A DNA stretch of 40,919 bases. Source: Bacteroidales bacterium. GTDB lineage: Bacteria; Bacteroidota; Bacteroidia; Bacteroidales; F082. The stretch lies in NCBI GenBank assembly GCA_017616675.1, contig JAFZXR010000041.1, forward strand, positions 1 through 40,919, written 5' to 3'. The notes under the pieces were generated by a model. That model had not been told where the DNA came from. It did not search any database and saw only the letters and a program-made list of their open reading frames with translations. The position numbers and the translations under genes were made by a program. This document shows, piece by piece, positions 7,411 through 15,211 of the stretch. The first letter of the stretch is position 1. Each line of letters begins with the position of its first letter.

Positions 7411-8907
7411 TTATCGGTTATATTTTATGACTAATTCTTTTAATTTTTTGTTCAAAAATTCATTATTCAGAAGCGATTCCAAGCTTTGATGCATGCGGTA
7501 TTTCCAGCGCCACTGCGGGTTGGCGGGCTCGTTGATCTGCTCGCCGTGGGTGTTCTCCCATCGGAAGTCGCCGTCCATTGCTATATAATCCTGAATCGGC
7601 AGTATAACCCACTGCGAACTCGAGTCTAGATGCTGCGCCACTATCTCCTCGCACACCCACGGCTCGCAGAAATACGGCGGGTTGTCGGTGTGATGCAGCA
7701 TCTCGTGGTAGAATCGCGCCGAACGTTCCCTGTCTTGCTCCCACCATCCGCGAATCGTAGGCATGTCGTGCGTTCCAGTGGTGTCGACGCTGAGATAAGG
7801 GTTCTCACGCGGGTCGCTGAATAAACTTGTGCTGTTTTTCGGCATACGTTGCACCTCGAGGCTCAAGATGCCCAGCTCGCGCATCACGCCTGGCACACAG
7901 GGCGCCACCATGCCGAGGTCTTCACCGCAGATCAGCAGTCCGTCATTAGGAGATTTCTCCATTCCGCTACGCTCCAGTCTAAATGACGTATTGTTTGGTA
8001 AATCAAATATCGTTTGCAACCGTTTGCGTCCCTCAATCTCCCATAGTTTCGGGTTTTCGGGCGAATAGTGTCCGTAGCTTGCATCCGGACTGCCTTTCGG
8101 GATCTCCCAAATCCTGAAAAATCCGAGGATATGGTCGATGCGCAGGGCGTCGAAATATTTTTTGAACCACTCGACGCGGTCTTTCCACCATTGGAAGCCG
8201 TCAGCCTCCATCGCGGCCCAGTTGTAAGTGGGGAAGCCCCAGTTTTGGCCTTGAGGCGCGAAGCCGTCAGGCGGAGCGCCGGTTTCCATGTCCAAATTGA
8301 AAAGATGCGGATTGTGTTTCACGTCGTCGCTCTCGCGGTTCACCCCAATCGGCAAGTCGCCCTTGAGCATGATGCCCTTCGAATGAAGGTACTCGACAGC
8401 CTCCGCAAGCTGTTTTTCACAATGCTGCTGCAGAAACTCGTAAAATCCGTCACTTTCAGCCGCAGGCTGCATATTCCGCGAAGCGGCACATTTTTCACAT
8501 TCGACCTCAGGTCGCACATTCATCGAGTCGAAGACTCGATGCAAATACCACATCTTGGTCTTGAAAACCTCAGGATAATCGACGTATTCCTTCGCGTTGA
8601 GCTCTTTTTTCAGCTCCTCGAAACGTTTCTGATCTTTCTTGTCTTTCAGCTCCCCGACGCGTTCCAGATTCAGATAAATCGGATGTAATGCCTTGGTACT
8701 GATCGACTTATAAGGATATGAATCGCCCCAGCCGCCGTTGGTCGTGGTGTCGTTGATCGGGAGAATCTGAATCATCTTCAGTCCCGTCGCAACACACCAA
8801 TCAGCGAGCTTCTTCAGGTCGAGAAACTCGCCGATGCCGCAACTGCTCTCACTGCGCAGCGAGAAAACAGGAACGGCGACGCCAGCGTTATATTTATAGT
8901 TTGTCAA
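7411..8907 (-). CDS. malQ: 4-alpha-glucanotransferase, GH77
   Basis: About 498 residues. It begins with the GH77 opening AGVAVPVFSLRSE followed by CGIGEF and ends after a conserved QDYIAMDGDFRWENTHGEQI segment. ALRIDHILGFFRIWEIP near residue 240 holds the nucleophile aspartate of the R-x-D-H motif; LICGEDLGMV near 326 holds the catalytic glutamate; TGTHDMPTIRGWW near 370 holds the conserved HD. It transfers glucan segments in maltodextrin and glycogen use. The start is uncertain. A GTG at 8946 keeps the frame open, but those residues are the adk 3' end read out of frame, so I prefer TTG 8907, which overlaps adk by 14 bases. A 48 bp palindromic repeat (R3) adds 16 residues in frame at about 307-322, just before the GEDLG motif. 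It lacks the N-terminal starch-binding domains seen in many Bacteroidota relatives. Confidence 0.9.
   Translation of the reverse strand: MTNYKYNAGVAVPVFSLRSESSCGIGEFLDLKKLADWCVATGLKMIQILPINDTTTNGGWGDSYPYKSISTKALHPIYLNLERVGELKDKKDQKRFEELKKELNAKEYVDYPEVFKTKMWYLHRVFDSMNVRPEVECEKCAASRNMQPAAESDGFYEFLQQHCEKQLAEAVEYLHSKGIMLKGDLPIGVNRESDDVKHNPHLFNLDMETGAPPDGFAPQGQNWGFPTYNWAAMEADGFQWWKDRVEWFKKYFDALRIDHILGFFRIWEIPKGSPDASYGHYSPENPKLWEIEGRKRLQTIFDLPNNTSFRLERSGMEKSPNDGLLICGEDLGMVAPCVPGVMRELGILSLEVQRMPKNSTSLFSDPRENPYLSVDTTGTHDMPTIRGWWEQDRERSARFYHEMLHHTDNPPYFCEPWVCEEIVAQHLDSSSQWVILPIQDYIAMDGDFRWENTHGEQINEPANPQWRWKYRMHQSLESLLNNEFLNKKLKELVIKYNR
7941..7988. repeat. Short palindromic repeat R3 inside malQ
   Basis: 48 bp from CGTCATT to AATGACG, with the remnants GAGATTTCTCC and TTCCGCTACGCTCCAGTC that match the right half of the longer copies. 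It looks like an internally deleted member of the same family. The length is a multiple of three, and it is read as TSFRLERSGMEKSPND in MalQ. Confidence 0.8.
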
Positions 8908-9460
8908 TCTCCTTGCAGAGGTTATTGAAAATCTCTGAAATCTCACCTACGCCGTTGATTCCAATGAGGTTACCTTGTTTCTTGTAGTAATCGAGCACCG
9001 GCGCGGTCTTCTCTTTGTATTCCACAAAACGGTGTTTGATCGAGTCGATGTTGTCGTCGGCTCTGCCGCTGGTCTTACCGCGTTCGAGCATACGTTCGAT
9101 GAGGATGTTTTCTGGCACCTCGAGACTCAAAACACCATTGATTTTCAATGAGAAACCTTTCATGATTTCGTCGAGCATCTCGGCCTGTTTCACAGTGCGC
9201 GGGAAGCCGTCGAACAAAAATCCTGCCGACTTCAGGTTGGCGCCCACTCTGCCTTTGATGATCGAAACCACTATCTCGTCCGACACCAAGCCGCCTTTGC
9301 TGATGATGTCTTTCACCTTCTTGCCAATCTCGGTCTCGGCAGCCATCTCCTCACGAAGGATGTCGCCCGTTGAGAGGTAGGTGAGGTGATATTTTTCCTT
9401 AAGTTGTTGTGACTGAGTGCCTTTGCCAGCACCTGGAGGTCCAAAAAGTATGATATTCAT
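8894..9460 (-). CDS. adk: Adenylate kinase
   Basis: 188 residues. The P-loop GPPGAGKGT is at residues 7-15, followed by the AMP-site segments LSTGDILREE and GFLFDGFPRTVKQAE. GKTSGRADDN near residue 128 takes the place of the LID domain, so this is the short-LID form without zinc cysteines. It interconverts 2 ADP with ATP and AMP. The ATG at 9460 overlaps the hpt stop by one base (TAATG), and malQ overlaps the 3' end, indicating an hpt-adk-malQ transcript. Confidence 0.97.
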   Translation of the reverse strand: MNIILFGPPGAGKGTQSQQLKEKYHLTYLSTGDILREEMAAETEIGKKVKDIISKGGLVSDEIVVSIIKGRVGANLKSAGFLFDGFPRTVKQAEMLDEIMKGFSLKINGVLSLEVPENILIERMLERGKTSGRADDNIDSIKHRFVEYKEKTAPVLDYYKKQGNLIGINGVGEISEIFNNLCKEIDKL

Positions 9461-9999
9461 TATTCAACAATTTTATAGATTTCTTTCAAATTACGTCCGT
9501 ATTCGTTGTAGTCGAGACCGTATCCGACGATAAAGTCGTTGCCGATGTTCATTCCTATGTAGTCGATCTTGTAGTCGTACTGGAAAGCGTTGGGCTTGAA
9601 CATCATCGAGGCGATTTTTATGCTTTTCGCACCTTTTTTATTAAGGTCTTTAAGCAGCTCGTTCATGGTGCGGCCCGAGTCGACGATATCTTCCACGATG
9701 ACGATGTTGCGACCGTTAACTGTCTCAGGATCAATACCTAACATCTCGTTCATCTGTCCCGAACTATGCGTCCCGACGTATGATTTATACTTCACAAATG
9801 CCATCTCGCAAGGCATGTCAAGGGTTTTGAACAGCTCGGCGGCGAACATGAACGCGCCGTTGAGCATGACGAGGAACAGAGGCTCCTTATCAATCATGTC
9901 ACGCTTGATTTCACTGGCGATTCGATGAATTTCGTTTTCAATTTTTTCCTGAGGGATAAAAGGAGCAAACTCTTTGTCGGAAACTTTTATGATGCTCAT
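9460..9999 (-). CDS. hpt: Hypoxanthine phosphoribosyltransferase
   Basis: 179 residues from ATG 9999; an upstream in-frame TTG at 10005 is less likely. The PRPP-binding motif VIVEDIVDSGRTM is near residue 98, and FMFAAELFKTL and FVKYKSYVG are the usual Hpt segments. The C-terminal YIGMNIGNDFIVGYGLDYN is typical of Hpt and HGPRT. It salvages hypoxanthine (and probably guanine) to IMP or GMP with PRPP. It is the first gene of the minus-strand run and is divergent from purE, another purine gene, across a 90-base shared promoter region. Confidence 0.95.
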   Translation of the reverse strand: MSIIKVSDKEFAPFIPQEKIENEIHRIASEIKRDMIDKEPLFLVMLNGAFMFAAELFKTLDMPCEMAFVKYKSYVGTHSSGQMNEMLGIDPETVNGRNIVIVEDIVDSGRTMNELLKDLNKKGAKSIKIASMMFKPNAFQYDYKIDYIGMNIGNDFIVGYGLDYNEYGRNLKEIYKIVE

Positions 10000-10038
10000 A
10001 ATCAATTAGTTATAAATTTTTGACAAAAATCGTTAACT

Positions 10039-10071
10039 TTTGCAAATATAAAAATTAATTTAGTAACTTTG
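10039..10071 (+). promoter_or_regulatory. Promoter of purE (-33 and -7 elements)
   Basis: TTTG at 10039-10042, then a 21-base spacer, then TAACTTTG at 10064-10071. This is the best full match in the window to the Bacteroidota sigma-ABfr promoter (TTTG, about 19-21 bases, TAnnTTTG). The purE ATG is 18 bases downstream, leaving a short leader. Confidence 0.75.
10043..10050 (-). promoter_or_regulatory. Possible -7 element of hpt
   Basis: Minus-strand TATATTTG, 44 bases before the hpt ATG and overlapping the purE promoter spacer. The two purine genes would share one control region. I see no clear -33 box. Confidence 0.4.
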
Positions 10072-10089
10072 CAAAAAATATTTTTAAAT

Positions 10090-10596
10090 ATGAATCCATT
10101 AGTAAGTGTTATAATGGGAAGCACCTCCGACCTGCCGGTTTTGGAGAAGGCTCTGGCGTTTTTCGATGAGATGGAGATCCCGTTCGAGATGAACGCCCTC
10201 AGCGCGCATCGCACCCCCGAGTTGGTTGAGGAATTTGCCAAAAACGCCCAGAAACGCGGCATAAAAGTCATCATCGCGGCAGCCGGAATGGCGGCACATC
10301 TGCCTGGTGTGATAGCGGCAATGACGCCAATACCTGTCATCGGAATCCCAGTAAAATCGGGCAACGACGGCATGGACGCTCTATTCTCGATAGTGCAGAT
10401 GCCTCCAGGAATCCCTGTGGCGACGGTGGGAATCAACAACTCACTCAACGCTGCTATTTTGGCGGCTCAGATTCTCGCGGTCGGTGACCCTTCGATTGCC
10501 AAACAGGTGGTCAACTACAAGGAAAACCTGAAGAAAAAGATCGCCAAGGCCAACGAAGAGCTGAAGGAGATTCATTATAAATTCAAGACTAACTGA
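10090..10596 (+). CDS. purE: N5-carboxyaminoimidazole ribonucleotide mutase
   Basis: 168 residues from ATG 10090; the in-frame TTG at 10069 overlaps the promoter and is rejected. Class I PurE motifs are intact: SVIMGSTSDLP near the N-terminus (phosphate loop), ALSAHRTP with H40 as catalytic base, and AAAGMAAHLPGVIAAMTPIPVIG. It rearranges N5-CAIR to CAIR in de novo purine synthesis; purK, which makes N5-CAIR, is not in the window. The stop overlaps the rhomboid ATG by one base (TGATG). Confidence 0.96.
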   Translation: MNPLVSVIMGSTSDLPVLEKALAFFDEMEIPFEMNALSAHRTPELVEEFAKNAQKRGIKVIIAAAGMAAHLPGVIAAMTPIPVIGIPVKSGNDGMDALFSIVQMPPGIPVATVGINNSLNAAILAAQILAVGDPSIAKQVVNYKENLKKKIAKANEELKEIHYKFKTN

Positions 10597-11312
10597 TGAA
10601 CAGCGATGTCAGGGACGAAAGGCAACGTCTGCTGCGCAGTTTCATCATCCCGCTGGCTTTTGTGGCCGTCATCTGGGCGGTGAAATGCGTGGAAGCGCTG
10701 TTCCAGCTCGACTTCTCGTTCCTTGGCATCAAGCCGTTGCAGGCCGACGGCATCCCGGGTATCTTTCTTTTTCATTTCCTCCACGGAAGTTGGAGTCATC
10801 TTTATGCTAACACATTGCCTATCATTGTGTTAGGAGCTTGTTTGTATTATTTTTACAAGCCGATTGCTACAAAAATATGGCTTCTGCTGATGTTTTCCAC
10901 CGGATTGCTGACATGGTGCGGCGCCCGAGGCGGCGTCCATATCGGAGCCAGCGCCCTCATCTACGGATTGGCGTTTTTCCTGATGCTCAGCGGCTTCCTG
11001 AGGCGTAATAGAAGCCTCGTTATCGTCTCATTTCTGGTGATTTTTCTTTACGGAAGTCTCATCTGGGGCATCTATCCGAAATATGCCATCGAAAACCACA
11101 TCTCTTGGGAAGGTCACCTCGCGGGATTCATAATGGGAATAGCCCTCGCCATAGTCTATCGCCACGAAGGTCCACAGCGCGAAAAACCTGATGATGACGA
11201 AGATGATGACGACGATTTCGATGATGACAACCCATATTGGGACGTCCCCGAACCGCCCAAGGAAGATTTAACCCAACCGAGATATTTTCGTGGTTATCGA
11301 CATAATTATTGA
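10596..11312 (+). CDS. Rhomboid family intramembrane serine protease
   Basis: 238 residues with about six membrane helices. The catalytic pair is visible: G-A-S119 in HIGASALIYG and H174 in WEGHLAGF. The HxxxN motif is H68-L-Y-A-N72. Rhomboids cut membrane proteins within or beside transmembrane helices. After the last helix there is a soluble tail with a run of about 13 mostly aspartate/glutamate residues (about 201-214), then a proline-rich, tyrosine-ending stretch. The gene is translationally coupled to purE, an unrelated function. Its end overlaps the end of the convergent helix-hairpin-helix gene by 7 bases. Confidence 0.92.
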   Translation: MNSDVRDERQRLLRSFIIPLAFVAVIWAVKCVEALFQLDFSFLGIKPLQADGIPGIFLFHFLHGSWSHLYANTLPIIVLGACLYYFYKPIATKIWLLLMFSTGLLTWCGARGGVHIGASALIYGLAFFLMLSGFLRRNRSLVIVSFLVIFLYGSLIWGIYPKYAIENHISWEGHLAGFIMGIALAIVYRHEGPQREKPDDDEDDDDDFDDDNPYWDVPEPPKEDLTQPRYFRGYRHNY

Positions 11313-12097
11313 AAATCAATATAATACCTTAATCTCGGATTGATTTCCTCTCCGACAATCTTCTCCAATTGCTCCCACGATGTAATCAGTCCTTTTTGCT
11401 CGCGGTAGTTCACGATTTTCTTCACGTCATCGTATTCGAGATAAGGATGTTTTAGCAAAACCTTAAAAGCATCGCTGTTGATTCTCAATCGTTTAGGAAT
11501 AAATGTAGAATCGATTTTTATAAAACGTTCAATATCATTGAACCTATTGGTATCCATACGATAAACCTCCAGCAATTGCTCAGTCTCGCAGTAACCGCCG
11601 AGCTTTTCGCGATAATCGACAATCCACTTTGCATACGCCGATCCAACACCCGGCAGTTGCTGCAACATCGTGGTGTCAGCGGCGTTGAGGTCGATTATCG
11701 TCATTTCGACCGAAGCGGAATGCAATGGAGCGGAGTGGAGAAATCCTTTTTGAGTGGTATCATTGTGTTTTGGGCGATGATTATTGTTTATCCTCATGGA
11801 GGATTTTTTCACCTGCGGTGAAAGCTCTCGCTTCGCTTGGGTCTCGACTTCACTTCGTTTCGCTCGAAATGACGAATTAGCTTTTTCAATCGAATCCGCT
11901 CTCCTCACCGAATCCATCACCATCTCCCTTCTCGCGATTATCGAATCCAAATCATGCTTGAAATAATCTCTTTTTGGAGGATTTAAAATTAGTAAATATT
12001 TGATAATCAATGTGATAGCTATCAACGAGACGATGGTGATTATAGCGATACGCTCACCACGGGAAAAAGACAAAAAACGTTTGAAATTGTCGGCCAT
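11306..12097 (-). CDS. Membrane-anchored helix-hairpin-helix protein (ComEA-like) with an inserted repeat
   Basis: 263 residues from ATG 12097 (MADNFKRF). One membrane helix at about residues 18-40 is followed by a charged stretch. Two HhH segments follow: IDLNAADTTMLQQLPGVGSA near 135 and another near 210-245 (LLKHPYLEYDDVKKIVNYRE). The first is a textbook ComEA-type DNA-binding HhH. Homologues are common in Bacteroidota; their role is not established, although DNA binding or uptake has been inferred for ComEA. Residues about 75-133 are encoded wholly by palindromic repeat R4 inserted in frame. An earlier in-frame ATG at 12121 lies inside repeat R5 and is less likely to be native. Confidence 0.82.
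   Translation of the reverse strand: MADNFKRFLSFSRGERIAIITIVSLIAITLIIKYLLILNPPKRDYFKHDLDSIIARREMVMDSVRRADSIEKANSSFRAKRSEVETQAKRELSPQVKKSSMRINNNHRPKHNDTTQKGFLHSAPLHSASVEMTIIDLNAADTTMLQQLPGVGSAYAKWIVDYREKLGGYCETEQLLEVYRMDTNRFNDIERFIKIDSTFIPKRLRINSDAFKVLLKHPYLEYDDVKKIVNYREQKGLITSWEQLEKIVGEEINPRLRYYIDFQ
11699..11874. repeat. Palindromic repeat R4 inside the helix-hairpin-helix gene
   Basis: 176 bp, the longest copy. Outer arms are CGTCATTTCGA and TCGAAATGACG; inner arms are GAGAAATCC and GGATTTTT. It carries the extra side module with a CACC-TGC-GGTG mini-hairpin, as in R1 and R7. It is open in the host reading frame and translated as about 59 residues between the membrane anchor and the first HhH. 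Confidence 0.9.
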
Positions 12098-12115
12098 AAT
12101 TTTAGTTTTGGTTGT

Positions 12116-12244
12116 CGTCATTTCGACCGACCGGAGGGAGCGGAGAAATCCTCTTTGAGTAATATCATCTAGTTTATTACGAAAACTTATTGTTTCCGTT
12201 CGTGGAGGATTTCTCGATTCCGCTTCGCTTCACTCGAAATGACG
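12116..12244. repeat. Palindromic repeat, copy R5
   Basis: 129 bp with perfect 11-base outer arms and inner arms GAGAAATCCTC and GAGGATTTCTC. It lies between the NSS symporter stop (11 bases away) and the helix-hairpin-helix start (19 bases away), both on the minus strand. Its arm supplies an in-frame ATG upstream of the helix-hairpin-helix gene. Confidence 0.9.
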
Positions 12245-12254
12245 AGAGGAGTTG

Positions 12255-13601
12255 TTATTTAATAAATTGTGTAATCAAAATCACTGTAATTGCTAATGGT
12301 GCAAGGAATTTAATGATAAAATACATAACTTTTCTCAATCCCATGTTGGCGGTGCCGCTGTTGGTGAACTCGTCCATGAAATCGGCTTTTTTCATCTTCC
12401 AGCCGAGGAACACCACTGTCAGCAAGCCGCCGATGGTCATCAGGAAGGTCGAGGTAAACTCGTCGAGGGCGTCGAACACACGGTATCCGAAGATCGTCAG
12501 CGAGGTGTCGGAATGCAAGCTCTGGCTCGCGATGACGCAAAGCACAAAAGCTCCGAGAGCCGAGTAAACAGTGGCTTTCCGGCGACTGATATGCAACTCC
12601 TCGGTGATATACAAAACTGCCACTTCAAGCAGCGAAATCGACGATGTCAAGGCTGCTATCGTCAGCAGGAGGAAGAATATCAGACAGAAGAAATAGCCGC
12701 CTGCCATCTGGTTGAACAGCATCGGCAAGGTGACGAATGCCAGCGAGTCGCCGGCTTCAGGACGGATGCCGAACGAGAAAGCCGCCGGGAATATCACGAT
12801 TCCCGCCAAAACAGCGATGAGCGTGTCGCTGATGCACACCATGAAAGCGGTGGAGGTAAGGTTGTCTTTCTTCGCGATGTACGAGCCGTAAGTAATCAAA
12901 GCGCCCATGCCCAAACTCAGCGAGAAGAAGGCCTGACCGAGTGCGTTGATGAGCACCGTGCCCGTGATCTTCGAGAAATCGGGCTTCAGGAAAAACTCCA
13001 CACCCTTAGCAGCACCTGGCAAAGTCAGCGATTTGACGCCAAGCACGATGAGGATGAGCAGCAGTATCGGCATGAGGATCTTTGAGTATTTCTCGATGCC
13101 TTTAGTCACGCCTTTGATGATGATAAATGCCGTGAGGAAGAGGAAGATTCCTTCGCTGAGGATAGGCTGCCACGTCTCGTTCATCAGGTTGTCGAAGTCT
13201 TTCTGTATCGTGGCGTTGTCCAAGCCATGGTAATAGTTGATGATTGACTTGCCCACCGCGTCGATGGTCCAGCCGGCCACGGTGCAGTAGAAGGCGAGGA
13301 TGAGGAATGCGCATATCACGCCCATGTAACCTATTGAGCTCCAGCCTTTTGCCTTTGGCGTGAGTGTCTTAAACGCGCCCACGGGGTTCTTGCCCGAGCG
13401 ACGACCGATGACGAACTCCGACACCATCAGCGGCAATCCCATGAGGAGCACGATGGCGAGGTAGACGATGAAAAACGCACCGCCGCCGTTGGCTCCGGCC
13501 TCACACGGAAAACGGTAGATGTTGCCGAGACCAATCGCCGAGCCCGCCGCAGCGGCGATAATCCCAAATTTTGAACCGAAATTTTCTTTATTGTCAGCCA
13601 T
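12255..13601 (-). CDS. Sodium-dependent transporter, NSS/SNF family
   Basis: 448 residues, about 11-12 membrane helices. The N-terminus has the family hallmark in TM1, AAAAGSAIGLGNIYRFPCEAG, where bacterial members such as LeuT bind sodium and substrate; GGGAFFIVYLAIVLLMGLPL follows as TM2. The family (PF00209) imports amino acids or related amines with sodium. The substrate cannot be told from sequence alone. It starts 2 bases after the upp stop and so probably belongs to the same transcript, then R5 separates it from the next gene. Confidence 0.93.
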   Translation of the reverse strand: MADNKENFGSKFGIIAAAAGSAIGLGNIYRFPCEAGANGGGAFFIVYLAIVLLMGLPLMVSEFVIGRRSGKNPVGAFKTLTPKAKGWSSIGYMGVICAFLILAFYCTVAGWTIDAVGKSIINYYHGLDNATIQKDFDNLMNETWQPILSEGIFLFLTAFIIIKGVTKGIEKYSKILMPILLLILIVLGVKSLTLPGAAKGVEFFLKPDFSKITGTVLINALGQAFFSLSLGMGALITYGSYIAKKDNLTSTAFMVCISDTLIAVLAGIVIFPAAFSFGIRPEAGDSLAFVTLPMLFNQMAGGYFFCLIFFLLLTIAALTSSISLLEVAVLYITEELHISRRKATVYSALGAFVLCVIASQSLHSDTSLTIFGYRVFDALDEFTSTFLMTIGGLLTVVFLGWKMKKADFMDEFTNSGTANMGLRKVMYFIIKFLAPLAITVILITQFIK

Positions 13602-13603
13602 AA

Positions 13604-14263
13604 TTATTCCTTTTCACCGTAAGCCAAATCTCCTGCGTCGCCGAGTCCCGGCACGATATATGCCTTCGCCGTCAGCTCATCGTCGATGTTGCCGATCCAC
13701 AGTGTGGCGTCGTATTTTCTGAGTTTTTTCTTCACGTAATCGACACCTTCGGCACTCGCAATGACTGCCATCAGATGCAGCTTCTTAGGCGTCATCTCCT
13801 CGTGGAGAAGGCCTTCGAGACATTGTACCAATGACGAGCCAGTGGCGAGCATCGGGTCGACGAGCATCAGCACGCGACCGTCAATATTGGCGGCCGAATA
13901 ATACTCGATGCGTATCTCGAAATCCTCGTTTTTGTCATATTTTCTGTACGCCGCGATGAAGGCGTTGTCGGCCTTGTCGAAAACGTTCAAAAAGCCTTGG
14001 TGCAAAGGCAGTCCCGCACGCATGATGGTGGCCAGCACAGGCTGGTCGACGAGGAGGTTCATGTCTTTCTCGCCAAGCGGCGTCCTCACGCAAACCTTCT
14101 TATATTCAAGGGTTTTGCTGATCTCGTAAGCCGCCAGCTCACCGATGCGCTCGAGGTTTCTGCGGAAACGCATCCTGTCTTTCTGCACTTTCACGTCCCT
14201 CAACTCCGCGATGTAGTTGTTGATGATGGTGTTCGAAGCACCGAGTTCTATGACTTTAACCAT
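13604..14263 (-). CDS. upp: Uracil phosphoribosyltransferase
   Basis: 219 residues. VLMLVDPMLATGSSLVQCLE near residue 130 is the PRPP-binding motif in the Upp form, and the C-terminal YIVPGLGDAGDLAYG is the uracil-binding signature. ATIMRAGLPLHQGFLNVFDKA matches the other conserved Upp segment. It makes UMP from uracil and PRPP. It is 6 bases downstream of the FemAB-like gene and just upstream of the symporter. Confidence 0.96.
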   Translation of the reverse strand: MVKVIELGASNTIINNYIAELRDVKVQKDRMRFRRNLERIGELAAYEISKTLEYKKVCVRTPLGEKDMNLLVDQPVLATIMRAGLPLHQGFLNVFDKADNAFIAAYRKYDKNEDFEIRIEYYSAANIDGRVLMLVDPMLATGSSLVQCLEGLLHEEMTPKKLHLMAVIASAEGVDYVKKKLRKYDATLWIGNIDDELTAKAYIVPGLGDAGDLAYGEKE

Positions 14264-14269
14264 GGTTTG

Positions 14270-15211
14270 TTAGTTTTTATGTCGTTTTAAAATTTTCAAT
14301 GCAAAGTTAGAAATTTTATTGAGTTTGTTGAACTTCAATTCGCTATAAAAAATTTCTTTTCCTCCAAAACCCTTGTAAAATCTGGCTAATCCTTCATTGT
14401 CCGATCCCTCAAAATCGAAGATGAAATCCGTCCCGCTGTATTTTTCAATGACAAAATCAAGCAAAAACGACAGTCCGTGAAGCTCTTTGTTCGACTCATC
14501 GGCGCCAGAGAATAGAAACACTATCTTTTTATGACTTATCATGAAAAACGCTCCCGCAACCAACTGATTATCAGCGTTTTGTACGCCTAAAACGAGGCAA
14601 GAATCATGCTTTTTAGCCGCCTCAATCAAATCCAGAAGCCGATTATACTCCTTGTTACCCCATTTTTCGATTTTTTTGCCTCTATTTTTTCTGAAAAGCT
14701 CAATAATCGCTAATGGTTCCGCATTTTCAATGATTTGAAGTTTTTCTTTTTTCGCTTTCGCGAGATCGCGTTTGGTGTTGGAGTGGTAGTTTTCGGATAA
14801 AACATCATAATTTTCAGCTAAATCCAGCTCTATATTACGATGATTCTCAACCCTAAAAACCCTAAGATCCCTAAAAACCCTAAAGTCCCTGTTAATTCTA
14901 AACTCCGCAAACTTGAACTTCTCCGGAATCGCCTCCAAAAACTCCTTAATTTTTGCTTCAGAAACTTCTTTTTTGCCAAAAACTCCGAATTTTTGAGTAA
15001 AAAACGGCTGAAAAAGGTAGTTTATTCCGAATTTTCTGCCTGGGGCAAGTGGCATCACAGTCTCATAATCGTCTTCGATCAAGGCTTCCCAACCTGGATG
15101 TACCACGTCGAGATACCACGACCAGGCATAGACCAAGCCGTCGGGACTCTGAGCGATACATTCGTCCCAATGTTGTGTATCTATCTGATTATGAGCGATA
15201 TAGCGTATCAT
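14270..15211 (-). CDS. FemAB/GNAT-like acyltransferase-type protein
   Basis: 313 residues, no signal peptide. The layout fits the GNAT/FemAB fold: an N-terminal half with LVYAWSWYLDVVHPGWEALI, a middle NTKRDLAKAKKEKLQI basic stretch, and a C-terminal half ending with FDFEGSDNEGLARFYKGFGG, like the end of acetyl-CoA-type folds in FemX proteins. Relatives in Bacteroidota are uncharacterised; peptidoglycan or cell-surface aminoacyl or acyl transfer is possible but not shown. Residues 108-120 (RDFRVFRDLRVFR) are encoded by a CCCTAA-type repeat read in frame. The ATG overlaps the stop of the deacetylase-like gene by 4 bases, so the two are translationally coupled. Confidence 0.65.
   Translation of the reverse strand: MIRYIAHNQIDTQHWDECIAQSPDGLVYAWSWYLDVVHPGWEALIEDDYETVMPLAPGRKFGINYLFQPFFTQKFGVFGKKEVSEAKIKEFLEAIPEKFKFAEFRINRDFRVFRDLRVFRVENHRNIELDLAENYDVLSENYHSNTKRDLAKAKKEKLQIIENAEPLAIIELFRKNRGKKIEKWGNKEYNRLLDLIEAAKKHDSCLVLGVQNADNQLVAGAFFMISHKKIVFLFSGADESNKELHGLSFLLDFVIEKYSGTDFIFDFEGSDNEGLARFYKGFGGKEIFYSELKFNKLNKISNFALKILKRHKN
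14845..14896. repeat. CCCTAA repeat inside the FemAB-like gene
   Basis: The plus strand carries CCCTAAAAACCCTAAG twice in diverged form: CCCTAAAAA, CCCTAAGAT, CCCTAAAAA, CCCTAAAGT. It encodes the repetitive RDFRVFRDLRVFR stretch. A similar CCCTAA/TTAGGG sequence lies at 33546-33617. Edges are approximate. Confidence 0.7.

Noticed and set aside
14845..14896. CCCTAA repeats as telomere or plasmid-end sequence
   Set aside because: They lie inside a continuous reading frame in the middle of a housekeeping region and are only four diverged units.
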